A stretch of 64,000 bases of DNA. Source: an uncultured Prevotella sp. (lineage in GTDB: Bacteria > Bacteroidota > Bacteroidia > Bacteroidales > Bacteroidaceae). Below, one piece after another: positions 8,022-16,815 of this stretch. Position 1 is the stretch's first letter; each line of letters opens with the position of its first letter. A program made the translations under genes and the position numbers. The stretch covers positions 34,706 to 98,705 of the forward strand of contig CALIZL010000048.1 in the NCBI GenBank assembly GCA_938028745.1. Reading direction: 5' to 3'. The notes under the pieces are model-generated. The model was not told the DNA's origin. It saw only the letters and a program-made list of their open reading frames with translations, and made no database searches.

Positions 8022-8267
8022 GGAGTTAAGGAGTTAAGGAGTTAGGGAGTTAAGGAGTTAAGCCAATAGCTTGGTTAAACAACGAGGCTCGAAACAACTA
8101 AGGCTGCGACTTACTAACAAGCTGGTCATCCCCTGTGCAATAAAGCATTTGGCTTAACTCCTTAACTCCCCAAGATAGTTATCCTCTGTGCAACAAAGCA
8201 TTTGGCTTAACTCCTTAACTCCCCAAATGTACTCCCTAACTCCTTAACTCCTCACAATCTCAACATC
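8022..8267. repeat. 9-bp TTAAGGAGT / ACTCCTTAA tandem runs
   Basis: This gene-free spacer has TTAAGGAGT repeated five times (about 8012-8061) and the inverse TTAACTCCT runs at about 8153-8170 and 8206-8252, preceded twice by GCATTTGGC. The facing runs could pair in RNA. The same 9-mer occurs at 975-1013 and about 32479-32505. Confidence 0.7.
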
Positions 8268-8759
8268 ATGCTTACCAAACAAGTAAACGGAAAAGGTCCT
8301 CAATGGGGCAACAATTGTTATTTCTCTGAGAACGCCACCATTGTAGGCGACGTCACTATGGGCGACGACTGTTCGGTGTGGTTCTGTGCCGTTCTCCGTG
8401 CCGATGTAGACGGAATACGCATCGGCAATCGCGTAAACATCCAAGACGGAGCATGCGTACACCAGTCGCATGGTACGCCCGTAGTGATAGAAGACGACGT
8501 GTCGGTGGGGCACAACGCCACTGTTCACGGCTGCATCCTTCGTCGTGGCTGCCTTATTGGTATGGGCGCAACGGTGCTAGATGCCGCCGAAGTGGGCGAA
8601 GGAGCAGTGGTTGCGGCTGGTGCCGTGGTGCTGCAAGGCACGAAGATAGGTGCAAACGAGCTGTGGGCAGGCGTTCCTGCCAAGCTGGTTAAGCGCACCG
8701 CGCCTGGTCAAGCCGAAGAGTTCGCCCAGCATTATATGGAGATAAAGAAATGGTATTAA
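8268..8759 (+). CDS. Gamma-class carbonic anhydrase family protein
   Basis: The 163-residue protein is built from hexapeptide repeats (left-handed beta-helix) through about residue 145. The three zinc-ligand histidines of the gamma carbonic anhydrases are present: H65 in VHQSHG, and H82 and H87 in GHNATVHG, the last two with the expected H-x4-H spacing. It resembles the short YrdA/CaiE/PaaY branch, in which carbonic anhydrase activity is often weak or unproven. A trimer with zinc at the interfaces is expected. It is monocistronic, convergent with the peptidase gene and separated from it by a strong hairpin. Confidence 0.85.
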   Translation: MLTKQVNGKGPQWGNNCYFSENATIVGDVTMGDDCSVWFCAVLRADVDGIRIGNRVNIQDGACVHQSHGTPVVIEDDVSVGHNATVHGCILRRGCLIGMGATVLDAAEVGEGAVVAAGAVVLQGTKIGANELWAGVPAKLVKRTAPGQAEEFAQHYMEIKKWY

Positions 8760-8822
8760 GATTCATGCCATTGATTAGCCAGCCCTTCTGGCTTTCATGG
8801 TTTCTTTAATGTCACTGGTGTT

Positions 8823-8873
8823 ACTAGCTTATCTAGGTAAGCCGCCATGTCTCGGCCACCTAGATAAGCTAGT
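8823..8873. terminator. Bidirectional terminator hairpin
   Basis: Perfect 16-bp arms, ACTAGCTTATCTAGGT (8823-8838) and its complement (8858-8873), with an inner GCCG/CGGC stem. It lies between convergent genes and is followed by TTTAATTTTG on the plus strand. Confidence 0.75.
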
Positions 8874-8903
8874 TTAATTTTGTAAAGTCAAGCCGATTAC
8901 CTT

Positions 8904-10700
8904 TTATCTTCCCAACTCTAACGGCTTTGTGGCCTCTTTCAACCACACCAGATGTTCGCGGTCTAGATGTGGAGCAAGCGTGGTGTACACCATGCGATGG
9001 TAGTCGTTGAGCCACGCAACCTCTTCTGCCGAGAGCATGGAAAGTACAATCGGCGCGGTGTCGATGGGGCAAAGCGTTAACGATGTGAACTGCAAGAACT
9101 CGCCAAAGGCCGTTGAACGATAAGGAACGGTGAGCAAGGTGTTCTCTATCCTGATGCCATATTCGCCCTCGATATATAGTCCTGGCTCGTCGGTGATGGT
9201 CATTCCGGCGTGGAAAGGCGCGGGCCGCCATTGCATCCTAACCTGATGTGGCCCCTCGTGTACGTTGAGATAAGCCCCAACGCCGTGCCCCGTGCCATGC
9301 AAATAGTTCATGCCCTCGCGCCAAAGCGGTAAGCGTGCCGTGGCATCTAGCTGCGTGCCCGTTGCGCCATCGGGGAATTTCAGCATCGCAAAGTTGATAA
9401 ATCCCTTCAACACCAGCGTGTAGGCGGTGCGTTGTTCGGGCGTTGTTTCGCCCAAAGCGATGGTTCGCGTGATGTCGGTTGTGCCGTCTTGATATTGCGC
9501 GCCGCTGTCGATGAGCACCAGTCCGCGCGGTTTTACGGGAATATCCGTTTCGGGTGTGGCCTCGTAATGCACGATAGCCCCATGCGCTTCGTAGCCAACG
9601 ATGGTTTCGAACGACTTCCCGCGGAACAGCGGTTGTTCGGCCCTGAACGACGTTAGTTTCTCGTCCAGACTGATTTCCGTTTCTGTTCCGCCCTCCACGG
9701 CAGGCTTCAACCACTTCAAGAACTTCACCATCGCGATGCCGTCTTTCAGCATTGCGTTGCGAAAGCCCCTTATTTCGGCATCGTTTTTCACCGCTTTCAA
9801 GGCAGGGACAGGCGAGGGCAGCGTTATAATCTCTTGGCAAGTAACCTTTTGCGCAAGCGTATAGTTGGTTGTGTTGGGGTCTAGCAAGATGTTATATTCG
9901 GCATAACGGGCAAGCCCCTTATCCACATCGGCGTATTCGGCCACCTCAATTTGCTGCGATTTAAGATACTCCGCCACCTCTGCTCCTAACTTCTCCTTAT
10001 TAATATATAAGGTAGTACGACTTTGTTCGATAAGCAAGTAGGCAACGAACACGGGGTTGCATTGCACATCAGAGCCGCGAAGGTTAAGTGTCCACGCCAC
10101 ATCGTCGAGGGTGCTAACCAGCGTTCCGTCGGCATGTACGGTGCGCAAGGCCTTTCGTATGCGTTCTATCTTGTGTCGTGTTTCTTCGCCTGCCAGTTCC
10201 AAGGGTTGCAATTCAACGCTGTTGGTGGGTATTTCGGGGCGGTCGGTCCATATCGTTTTCAGTGGGTCGATGTTGGTTCTAAGGGTTAGTCCGCCTAGCT
10301 TTCTCAGCTCTGCTTTAAGCGCGTTCACCTCGTTCAAGGTGTTAACCATGCCGTCTAGTGCCACTTCGGTGTTGTCGGTATGGCGCAACTTGTCGGCCAG
10401 CCACTCGGCAACACTTGGCGTTTGCGGCAATCCGTCCTTCATCAGCTTAAAGCCTGAGCCTTGTAATTGCTCTTCGGCGGCGATGAAGTAGCGCGAGTCG
10501 GTCCACACGGCGGCATCGTCGAGCGTTACCACAGCCGTGCCGGCCGAGCCGTTGAACCCCGAAATCCATTCGCGCCCTTTCCAATGTTCGGGCACATACT
10601 CGCCCGAATGGGGGTCGGTACTGGGAAAGATAAATGCCGCCAAATGTTCTCTGCGCATCAGTTGGCGCAAGGCGTCAAGTCGTTGTTCGATTGTTTTCAT
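8904..10700 (-). CDS. Xaa-Pro aminopeptidase (aminopeptidase P family, M24B)
   Basis: With the ATG at 10700 (MKTIEQRLDALRQLM) the protein has 598 residues; an in-frame start 17 codons upstream gives an atypical extension. The long, three-domain aminopeptidase P architecture is present: two creatinase-like N-terminal domains (about 1-300), then the metallopeptidase M24 pita-bread domain and a C-terminal extension. Metal-site segments include LIDSGAQYQDGTTDITRT, HGTGHGVG, TDEPGLY and GIRIEN, supplying the Asp, Asp, His, Glu, Glu ligands of a dinuclear centre. It releases N-terminal residues preceding proline. No signal peptide is seen, so it is probably cytoplasmic. Confidence 0.93.
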   Translation of the reverse strand: MKTIEQRLDALRQLMRREHLAAFIFPSTDPHSGEYVPEHWKGREWISGFNGSAGTAVVTLDDAAVWTDSRYFIAAEEQLQGSGFKLMKDGLPQTPSVAEWLADKLRHTDNTEVALDGMVNTLNEVNALKAELRKLGGLTLRTNIDPLKTIWTDRPEIPTNSVELQPLELAGEETRHKIERIRKALRTVHADGTLVSTLDDVAWTLNLRGSDVQCNPVFVAYLLIEQSRTTLYINKEKLGAEVAEYLKSQQIEVAEYADVDKGLARYAEYNILLDPNTTNYTLAQKVTCQEIITLPSPVPALKAVKNDAEIRGFRNAMLKDGIAMVKFLKWLKPAVEGGTETEISLDEKLTSFRAEQPLFRGKSFETIVGYEAHGAIVHYEATPETDIPVKPRGLVLIDSGAQYQDGTTDITRTIALGETTPEQRTAYTLVLKGFINFAMLKFPDGATGTQLDATARLPLWREGMNYLHGTGHGVGAYLNVHEGPHQVRMQWRPAPFHAGMTITDEPGLYIEGEYGIRIENTLLTVPYRSTAFGEFLQFTSLTLCPIDTAPIVLSMLSAEEVAWLNDYHRMVYTTLAPHLDREHLVWLKEATKPLELGR

Positions 10701-10953
10701 ATCTAGTGCTTTTAGTTTCTGCTGTGTTATATTGTTGTGTTGCGCCCCCATTTGTACGTCGTGTTCCGTCGAGGAGCATGTCGCGGGAAGTGTGCCCGTA
10801 TGTTGTTGGCTCGGTGCTAAGTTATGAAATAAATATGAAAAACGTGGTCTTTGTCACCACTTTTGTAAGCTACAAGTAACAAAAAGCACGTACGTTTTAA
10901 AATTATAACAAATTAAAGGCCATGTAAGATGCCTGCCTTACCATTTTTTTTGC

Positions 10954-10961
10954 TACCTTTG
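10954..10961 (+). promoter_or_regulatory. -7 element for mdh
   Basis: TACCTTTG about 48 bp before the mdh start fits the Bacteroidetes -7 consensus. I found no clear TTG at the expected -33 distance. Confidence 0.4.
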
Positions 10962-11008
10962 CCCTAACAATGTAACGAAGTTACTTTAATCAAAAATCAA
11001 ATATAATT

Positions 11009-12010
11009 ATGGAATTTCTAACAGATGAGAAACTAGTTATTGTCGGTGCAGCCGGCATGATTGGTTCTAACATGGCTCAAACGGCTGCCATGCTTGGCCT
11101 TACCCCCAACATTTGCCTTTACGATGTGTACGAGCCAGGATTGGCAGGTGTTACCGAAGAAATGCGCCACTGCGGTTTCGAGGATGTGAACTTCACCTAC
11201 ACCACCGATGTTAAGGAGGCTTTCAAAGATGCTAAGTACATCATCTCGTCGGGTGGAGCACCCCGTAAGGAGGGCATGACCCGCGAAGACTTGCTCAAAG
11301 GCAATGCAACCGTGGCCGAACAACTGGGTAAAGACATCAAGGCTTACTGCCCCGACGTTAAGCATGTGGTTATTATCTTCAACCCCGCAGACATCACGGG
11401 CTTGGTAACGCTCATCTGGTCGGGCTTGAAACCCTCGCAAGTTTCAACGCTTGCAGCCCTCGACTCCATCCGTTTGCAAAGCGAATTGGCTAAGCACTTC
11501 GGCGTTGCTCAGAGCGAAGTTACGGGTTGTCGCACCTACGGAGGCCACGGCGAATCGATGGCTGTGTTTGCTTCTACCGCCAAAGTACAAGGCACGCCGC
11601 TGCTCGACCTTATCGGTACGCCGAAACTCACCGCCGAAAAATGGGCCGAAATTAAGCAGAAGACGGTTCAAGGTGGTTCGAACATCATCAAACTTCGTGG
11701 CCGCAGCTCGTTCCAAAGCCCTGCTTACGTATCGGTTAAGATGATTGAGGCCGCCATGGGTGGCGAAGAATTTGGATGGCCCGCAGGCCGTTACGTGTCG
11801 TTCGCAGGCATCGACCACATCATGATGGCTATGGAAGTAAGCATCACCGAGAAGGGTTCTGCCTACGAAGAGGTTGTTGGCACGCCCGAGGAAATGGCCG
11901 AATTGAAGAAGAGCTACGACCACTTGGTGAAGATGCGCGAAGAGGTTATCGCCCTTGGCGTACTTCCTCCCGTAGAGAAGTGGGGCGAAATCAACCCCAA
12001 CTTGAAGTAA
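11009..12010 (+). CDS. mdh: Malate dehydrogenase
   Basis: The 333-residue lactate/malate dehydrogenase-family protein has an N-terminal Rossmann motif GAAGMIGSNMAQ (about 13-24, a GxxGxxG variant). It also has the coenzyme segment ISSGGAPRKEGM, substrate arginines in this region, and the segment GGHGESMAV, which contains the catalytic histidine. It interconverts malate and oxaloacetate with NAD(H), part of the reductive fumarate branch in anaerobic Bacteroidetes. Length and sequence match the Bacteroides/Prevotella form, which is somewhat longer than the classic 310-320 residues. It stands alone, with a -7 element upstream and a hairpin terminator downstream. Confidence 0.9.
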   Translation: MEFLTDEKLVIVGAAGMIGSNMAQTAAMLGLTPNICLYDVYEPGLAGVTEEMRHCGFEDVNFTYTTDVKEAFKDAKYIISSGGAPRKEGMTREDLLKGNATVAEQLGKDIKAYCPDVKHVVIIFNPADITGLVTLIWSGLKPSQVSTLAALDSIRLQSELAKHFGVAQSEVTGCRTYGGHGESMAVFASTAKVQGTPLLDLIGTPKLTAEKWAEIKQKTVQGGSNIIKLRGRSSFQSPAYVSVKMIEAAMGGEEFGWPAGRYVSFAGIDHIMMAMEVSITEKGSAYEEVVGTPEEMAELKKSYDHLVKMREEVIALGVLPPVEKWGEINPNLK

Positions 12011-12036
12011 GTTAGGGCTGAAAAGCTAAAAACACG

Positions 12037-12076
12037 CATCCCCCAACGCACCGCAAGTGCGCTTGGGGGATGTTCT
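12037..12076 (+). terminator. Intrinsic terminator after mdh
   Basis: CATCCCCCAA (12037-12046) plus CGCAC pairs with GTGCG and TTGGGGGATG (12063-12072), with one bulged C. It is followed by TTCTTGTTT. Confidence 0.75.
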
Positions 12077-12211
12077 TGTTTGGGCGGTTTGCCTTGTTCG
12101 GCCGAGCGAAAAGGCGGTGTGAGTGAGGTTCAGGCCTTGCATTGCGCAGCATGGCACATTGTCGTTGTGCCCACTCTTTACCATGACTTGTTGTCCTTTT
12201 ATGTAAAAGAG

Positions 12212-12243
12212 TTTGCTAGTTAAGCATAAAAATGGTAATTTTG
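12212..12243 (+). promoter_or_regulatory. Promoter for gltX
   Basis: TTTG at 12212-12215, a 20-bp spacer, and TAATTTTG at 12236-12243. The leader to the chosen ATG (12400) would be about 150 nt. Confidence 0.65.
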
Positions 12244-12399
12244 CACAAGTTAGTGGCCATACATGCCATGCGTGTAAAAACGCGGGGTGCAGGCCAATAC
12301 GAGAACAACAACATGAAATAACTGCCATCCCTTATGCAAAGGGCGTTGCGCCAGCAAACGAAACGGCCGCGCAAGGGGAACATACCTATTATATATAAT

Positions 12400-13917
12400 A
12401 TGTCTGAAAGAAAAGTGAGGGTGCGTTTCGCGCCCAGTCCCACGGGGGCATTGCACATCGGCGGAGTGCGTACGGCACTCTACAACTACTTGTTTGCCAA
12501 GCAACAAGGTGGCGATTTGGTGTTCCGCATTGAGGATACCGACTCGCAACGCTTTGTGCCAGGAGCCGAAGAATACATCATCGAGTCGTTCCGCTGGTTG
12601 GGAATAAAGTTCGACGAGGGCGTTTCCTTCGGCGGAAAGTATGGACCTTACCGACAAAGCGAGCGCAAGGAGATTTACAAACAGTATGTAGACCAGTTGC
12701 TAAACGAAGGCAAGGCCTACATCGCCTTCGACACACCGCAAGAGCTTGAAACCAAAAGGGCCGAGATAGAAAACTTTCAATACGACGCCCAAACCCGCAA
12801 CGGCATGCGCAATTCGCTGACGATGACGGCCGAAGAGGTGGACGCACTAATAGGCGACGGCACGCAATACGTGGTGCGTTTTAAGGTGATGCCCGGCGAA
12901 GAGGTGCATGTTAACGACATGATTCGTGGCGACGTGATGATTAAAAGCGACATCTTAGACGACAAGGTGCTGTATAAAAGCGCCGACGGACTGCCCACCT
13001 ACCACTTGGCCAACATCGTAGACGACCATCTAATGGAGATAACCCACGTTATCCGTGGCGAGGAATGGCTGCCTAGCGCGCCGCTCCACGTGTTGCTATA
13101 CAAAGCCTTTGGCTGGGCCGACACCATGCCGCGCTTTGCCCATTTGCCCCTGTTGCTTAAACCCGAAGGCAAGGGTAAGCTATCGAAACGCGATGGCGAC
13201 AGGCTTGGTTTCCCCGTTTTCCCCCTGGAATGGCACGACCCCAAGACGGGCGAAGTGTCGTCGGGCTATCGCGAAAGCGGCTATTTCCCCGAGGCGGTGA
13301 TAAACTTCTTGGCCTTGTTGGGCTGGAACCCGGGCACCGAACAAGAATTGTTCACCCTGCCGCAGCTGGTTGAGGTCTTCGACATCAGCCGTTGTTCTAA
13401 GGCTGGTGCCAAGTTCGATTATCAGAAAGGTATTTGGTTTAACCACGAGTACATCTTGAAAAAGAGCAACGAAGAAATTGCACAACTTTTCGCGCCGATA
13501 GTGGCCAACAACGGCATAGACGAACCGATGGAACGCGTTGTGCAGGTGGTTGGCATGATGAAAGACCGCGTGAACTTCGTGAAGGAGCTGTGGCCGCTGT
13601 GCTCGTTCTTCTTCATCGCACCGCTTGAATACGACGAGAAGACGGTGAAGAAACGCTGGAAAGAGAACTCGGCCGAGGTGATGACACAGCTGGGCGACGT
13701 GCTAGAAGGCCTGAACGACTTCTCTATCGAGAACCAAGAACGCGAAGTGTTTGCTTGGGTAGAAAGCCAAGGCTATAAGTTGGGCGACGTGATGAACGCT
13801 TTCCGCCTTGCGCTTGTGGGCGAAGGCAAGGGTCCAGGCATGTTCGACATCAGTGCATTCCTTGGCAAAGAAGAAACCTTGGCACGACTTCATAGGGCGG
13901 TTGAGGTGTTGAAATAG
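12400..13917 (+). CDS. gltX: Glutamate--tRNA ligase
   Basis: Starting at MSERKVRVRFAPSPTG gives 505 residues, the usual length. The longer in-frame start at 12334 adds a 22-residue basic stretch without family support. The class I signature appears as PSPTGALHIGG near residue 10-20 and the KMSKS-type loop as KLSKRDGDR. It charges tRNA-Glu with glutamate, and in organisms lacking glutaminyl-tRNA synthetase may also charge tRNA-Gln. It has its own promoter, and kdtA follows after about 150 bp. Confidence 0.95.
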   Translation: MSERKVRVRFAPSPTGALHIGGVRTALYNYLFAKQQGGDLVFRIEDTDSQRFVPGAEEYIIESFRWLGIKFDEGVSFGGKYGPYRQSERKEIYKQYVDQLLNEGKAYIAFDTPQELETKRAEIENFQYDAQTRNGMRNSLTMTAEEVDALIGDGTQYVVRFKVMPGEEVHVNDMIRGDVMIKSDILDDKVLYKSADGLPTYHLANIVDDHLMEITHVIRGEEWLPSAPLHVLLYKAFGWADTMPRFAHLPLLLKPEGKGKLSKRDGDRLGFPVFPLEWHDPKTGEVSSGYRESGYFPEAVINFLALLGWNPGTEQELFTLPQLVEVFDISRCSKAGAKFDYQKGIWFNHEYILKKSNEEIAQLFAPIVANNGIDEPMERVVQVVGMMKDRVNFVKELWPLCSFFFIAPLEYDEKTVKKRWKENSAEVMTQLGDVLEGLNDFSIENQEREVFAWVESQGYKLGDVMNAFRLALVGEGKGPGMFDISAFLGKEETLARLHRAVEVLK

Positions 13918-14070
13918 GGTAGGGCGGCATTGCGCCGCTTGCCCCATGCTTAAAGGCTTGTTGCATAGTGTGCCGTATGACGACAGTAGACCAACAACAA
14001 CGCATTGCGCCATCGAGGCGCAAACCGTGCAATAGGCCTAACATCACCCATTCATCAAAAAACCACGCTC

Positions 14071-15309
14071 GTGTATAACATCATTATTTATATATATCTT
14101 TTGGGCGTTGCCCTTGCCAGTGTTTTCAGTACTAAGGTGCGGAAAATGTGGCGAGGCGAACGCGATGCTTTCGATGTGTTGCGCCACCAAGTTGAAGAAG
14201 GTGCGCAATACGTGTGGTTTCATGCTGCCTCGCTTGGCGAGTTTGAGCAGGGACGGCCGCTTATCGAAGAGTTGCGCCGTACGCATCCGCAATATAAAGT
14301 GCTGCTCACGTTTTTCTCGCCGTCGGGTTACGAGGTGCGAAAGAACTACGAAGGTGCCGACATCGTTTGTTACTTGCCGCTTGATACGCCGCTCAACGCC
14401 CGCCGCTTTTTGCGGCTGGTGCACCCCGTGATGGCTTTTTTCATCAAGTACGAGTTCTGGTACAACTACTTGCACATCCTTAAACATCGCGGTGTGCCAA
14501 CATATAGCGTTAGCAGTATCTTCCGTCCCGACCAGATTTTCTTTCGTTGGTACGGCAAGAGTTATGGAAAAGTGCTTGCTTGCTTTTCGCATTTCTTCGT
14601 TCAGAACGAACAAAGCCGCAGCTTGCTGGCCACGATAGGCCTTCGCAATGTTACGGTTGCGGGCGATACGCGATTTGACCGCGTGCTGCAAATACAAAAG
14701 GCCTGCAAGCATTTGCCTTTGATTGAGAACTTTGTGCAGGGCAAGCACTTGTTTGTTGCGGGTAGCAGCTGGCCGTCTGATGAAGAGATTTTCGTGCCTT
14801 TCTTCAACGCGCGGTCTGATTGGAAGATGATTATTGCGCCCCACGTGGTAAGCGAAGAGCACCTGCAACAGCTGGAACAACAGGTTGAAGGGCGAACCGT
14901 TCGTTATTCAAAGGCCACGCCTGAAACTGTGGGTGAGGCCGATTGTCTGCTCATCGACTGCTATGGTCTGCTGTCCAGCGTTTACCATTATGCCGACATA
15001 ACCTATGTTGGCGGTGGTTTTGGCGTAGGCATACACAATGTTTTGGAGGCAGCGGTGTGGGGTGTTCCCGTTATTTTCGGTCCTAACAACCAACGTTTTC
15101 AAGAGGCGCAAGACTTAATGGTGGCCGGCGGCGGCTTTGAAGTGGATTGTAAAGCGCACTTCGAGGCGCTGATGGACGAGATGATTGAGGCTCCTTGGCG
15201 TGTGCAAGCGGCTGGAGAGAAGTCAACCGAGTATGTGAAGAGTAAGGTTGGCGCAACGAATAAGGTGTTGGAAAGGGTGTTCCCTGCCTACAACCAGCCT
15301 CAAAGCTAA
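14071..15309 (+). CDS. waaA: 3-deoxy-D-manno-octulosonic acid transferase (Kdo transferase)
   Basis: A GTG start at 14071 (VYNIIIYIYLLGVALASVF) gives 412 residues and places the N-terminal membrane anchor at residues 2-19, as in WaaA/KdtA. The in-frame ATG at 14005 adds 22 residues lacking family character. The glycosyltransferase-30 segment FHAASLGEFEQGRPLIEEL includes the conserved Gly-Glu pair, and the C-terminal half has a GT-B fold, including GGGFGVGIHNVLEAAVWGVP. The enzyme transfers Kdo from CMP-Kdo onto lipid A precursor at the inner membrane. It lies 150 bp after gltX. Confidence 0.9.
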   Translation: MYNIIIYIYLLGVALASVFSTKVRKMWRGERDAFDVLRHQVEEGAQYVWFHAASLGEFEQGRPLIEELRRTHPQYKVLLTFFSPSGYEVRKNYEGADIVCYLPLDTPLNARRFLRLVHPVMAFFIKYEFWYNYLHILKHRGVPTYSVSSIFRPDQIFFRWYGKSYGKVLACFSHFFVQNEQSRSLLATIGLRNVTVAGDTRFDRVLQIQKACKHLPLIENFVQGKHLFVAGSSWPSDEEIFVPFFNARSDWKMIIAPHVVSEEHLQQLEQQVEGRTVRYSKATPETVGEADCLLIDCYGLLSSVYHYADITYVGGGFGVGIHNVLEAAVWGVPVIFGPNNQRFQEAQDLMVAGGGFEVDCKAHFEALMDEMIEAPWRVQAAGEKSTEYVKSKVGATNKVLERVFPAYNQPQS

Positions 15310-15668
15310 CTACAACTGGCCTTACCCGCGACCCTACTACCGGCCTCACCCCCAGGCTTAACAGCCAACTCCGACCCCTCTACCGGCCTCACCCCCAGCC
15401 CCTCTCCAAGGGGAGAGGGGAGTAGTATGCTTTGTTATAGCGTTGTTGGCTTTGTGTTTGCAAAGCGTTTTTGTTCATTTTCTTCCAAAAAAAGCGGTCT
15501 CATCTCCAACTCCTTTCAAGCAGAGAGGGGGGAGTAGTATGCCTTATTATAATTGTTATTAGCATTGTATTAGCAAGACATATCACTCCCCTCTCCCCTT
15601 GGAGAGGGGCTGGGGGTGAGGCCGGTAGTAGGGTGGTGAGTGACCAGTGGTTTTGGGCTGGTCGGCTT
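15310..15668. repeat. REP-like hairpins in inverted orientation between convergent genes
   Basis: A module beginning ACCCTACTACCGGCCTCACC (15331, partial), repeated from 15381 (full), reappears in perfect inverse orientation at 15585-15634. Each full copy includes the palindrome CCCCTCTCCAAGGGGAGAGG. A partial copy lies near 15506-15540. The facing copies can form a stem of more than 40 bp and may terminate transcription from both sides. The same unit occurs at 32313-32357 and 47791-48027. Confidence 0.85.
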
Positions 15669-16385
15669 TTACCTCTCTCTTCCAAAGATGCGGAGCAGGT
15701 AAAGGAAGAGGTTGATGAAGTCGAGATAAAGTGTTAGCGATCCCATCAACGCCATCTTTTGTGCGTTCTCATCCGCGTCTTCGGCTCGCATTAGCAACTG
15801 TTTAATCTTCTGCGAGTCGTAGGCGGTAAGGCCAACAAACACAAGCACGCCGATGTAGCTCACGATAAGGTCGAACATTCCGCTCTTAAAGAAGAGGAGG
15901 TTGACAATCGATGCGATGATAATTCCAACGAGGGCCATCAGCAGTATCTTGCCCAAACCCGACAAGTCGGCCTTGGTGAAGTGGCCAAGCAAGGCCATTG
16001 TGCCGAAAGTTCCTGCGGTGATGAAGAACGTCTTGGTGATGACACTGGCCGAATAGGCGAGGAAAATCACCGAGAGCGTTGCCCCGTTGAGGGCCGAGTA
16101 AAGGATGAAAAGCAGCGTTGCCGTTGTGAGCGAGAGCCTGTTGATGAAACGGCTGATGCCGAAAACCAACGCCAGCTCGGCAATGATGAGCACCATGAAC
16201 ACGGCACGGCTTTCGAACATCTGGCTGATCAGCACCTCAGAGTGGGCCACGCCATAGGCCGTAACGCCGGTGATGATGAGGGCAAGCGTCATCCAAACGT
16301 ACACTTTACGCATCAATGCGGGGAAGGCAAGCGATAATGCACCCTCTTTTTCTCTTATTAGTCTGTCGAAATCTTGTTGTTCCAT
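15669..16385 (-). CDS. Bax inhibitor-1/YccA family membrane protein
   Basis: The 238-residue protein is almost entirely made of six or seven hydrophobic helices, with the family pattern of a final segment LYLDFINLFLYLLRIFG and the motif TAYDSQKIKQ near residue 190. BI-1/YccA proteins include the calcium-leak channel BsYetJ and YccA, a modulator of the FtsH protease; which role applies here is unknown. The N-terminus is cytoplasmic and polar. It is convergent with waaA. A CAAAGATA (TATCTTTG on the coding strand, 16419-16426) is a plausible -7 element. Confidence 0.9.
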   Translation of the reverse strand: MEQQDFDRLIREKEGALSLAFPALMRKVYVWMTLALIITGVTAYGVAHSEVLISQMFESRAVFMVLIIAELALVFGISRFINRLSLTTATLLFILYSALNGATLSVIFLAYSASVITKTFFITAGTFGTMALLGHFTKADLSGLGKILLMALVGIIIASIVNLLFFKSGMFDLIVSYIGVLVFVGLTAYDSQKIKQLLMRAEDADENAQKMALMGSLTLYLDFINLFLYLLRIFGRER

Positions 16386-16815
16386 AACTTTGTTTGTCTG
16401 TTAATTGTTTTGCATAGGCAAAGATAAGACGTTTTCTTCAATAAACACTTGTGTGTTCAAAGAATTTAACAAATATGAAGAAGTTTCTCTTAAACAACGT
16501 GATAAACAGACCAACAAAGCCTGCTATATGGCATGCTTTGTATAGAAAACAAACAAATTGCAGGCATAAAAGCATAAAAAACATGGTTTTGCTTTATCAT
16601 GTGATGCCTTTTTCGTATATTCGCAGGGTATAACAAGATGATAAATTGAGGAGATTTACCGAGTAGCTAAGGAGAACTTATGGAGAGTTTAATGAGCTGG
16701 GAAGTTAATGAGTTGTGCCAATGCCGTGCTGTTATCGGCCTTTCGTTAGCTCACAAACCCATAACTTATGAACTCGCAAGCTCATGAACTTGTCGCCTCA
16801 TAAACTCATGAAGAC
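16386..16815. other. Intergenic region between divergent genes
   Basis: About 430 bp without a credible gene. The left part holds the likely minus-strand -7 element of the BI-1 gene (16419-16426). The right part (about 16640-16815) is made of degenerate 10-mers such as AACTCATGAA and GCTCACAAAC, like the arrays at 21060 and 46801. No good promoter for the HD-domain gene was found. Confidence 0.5.
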
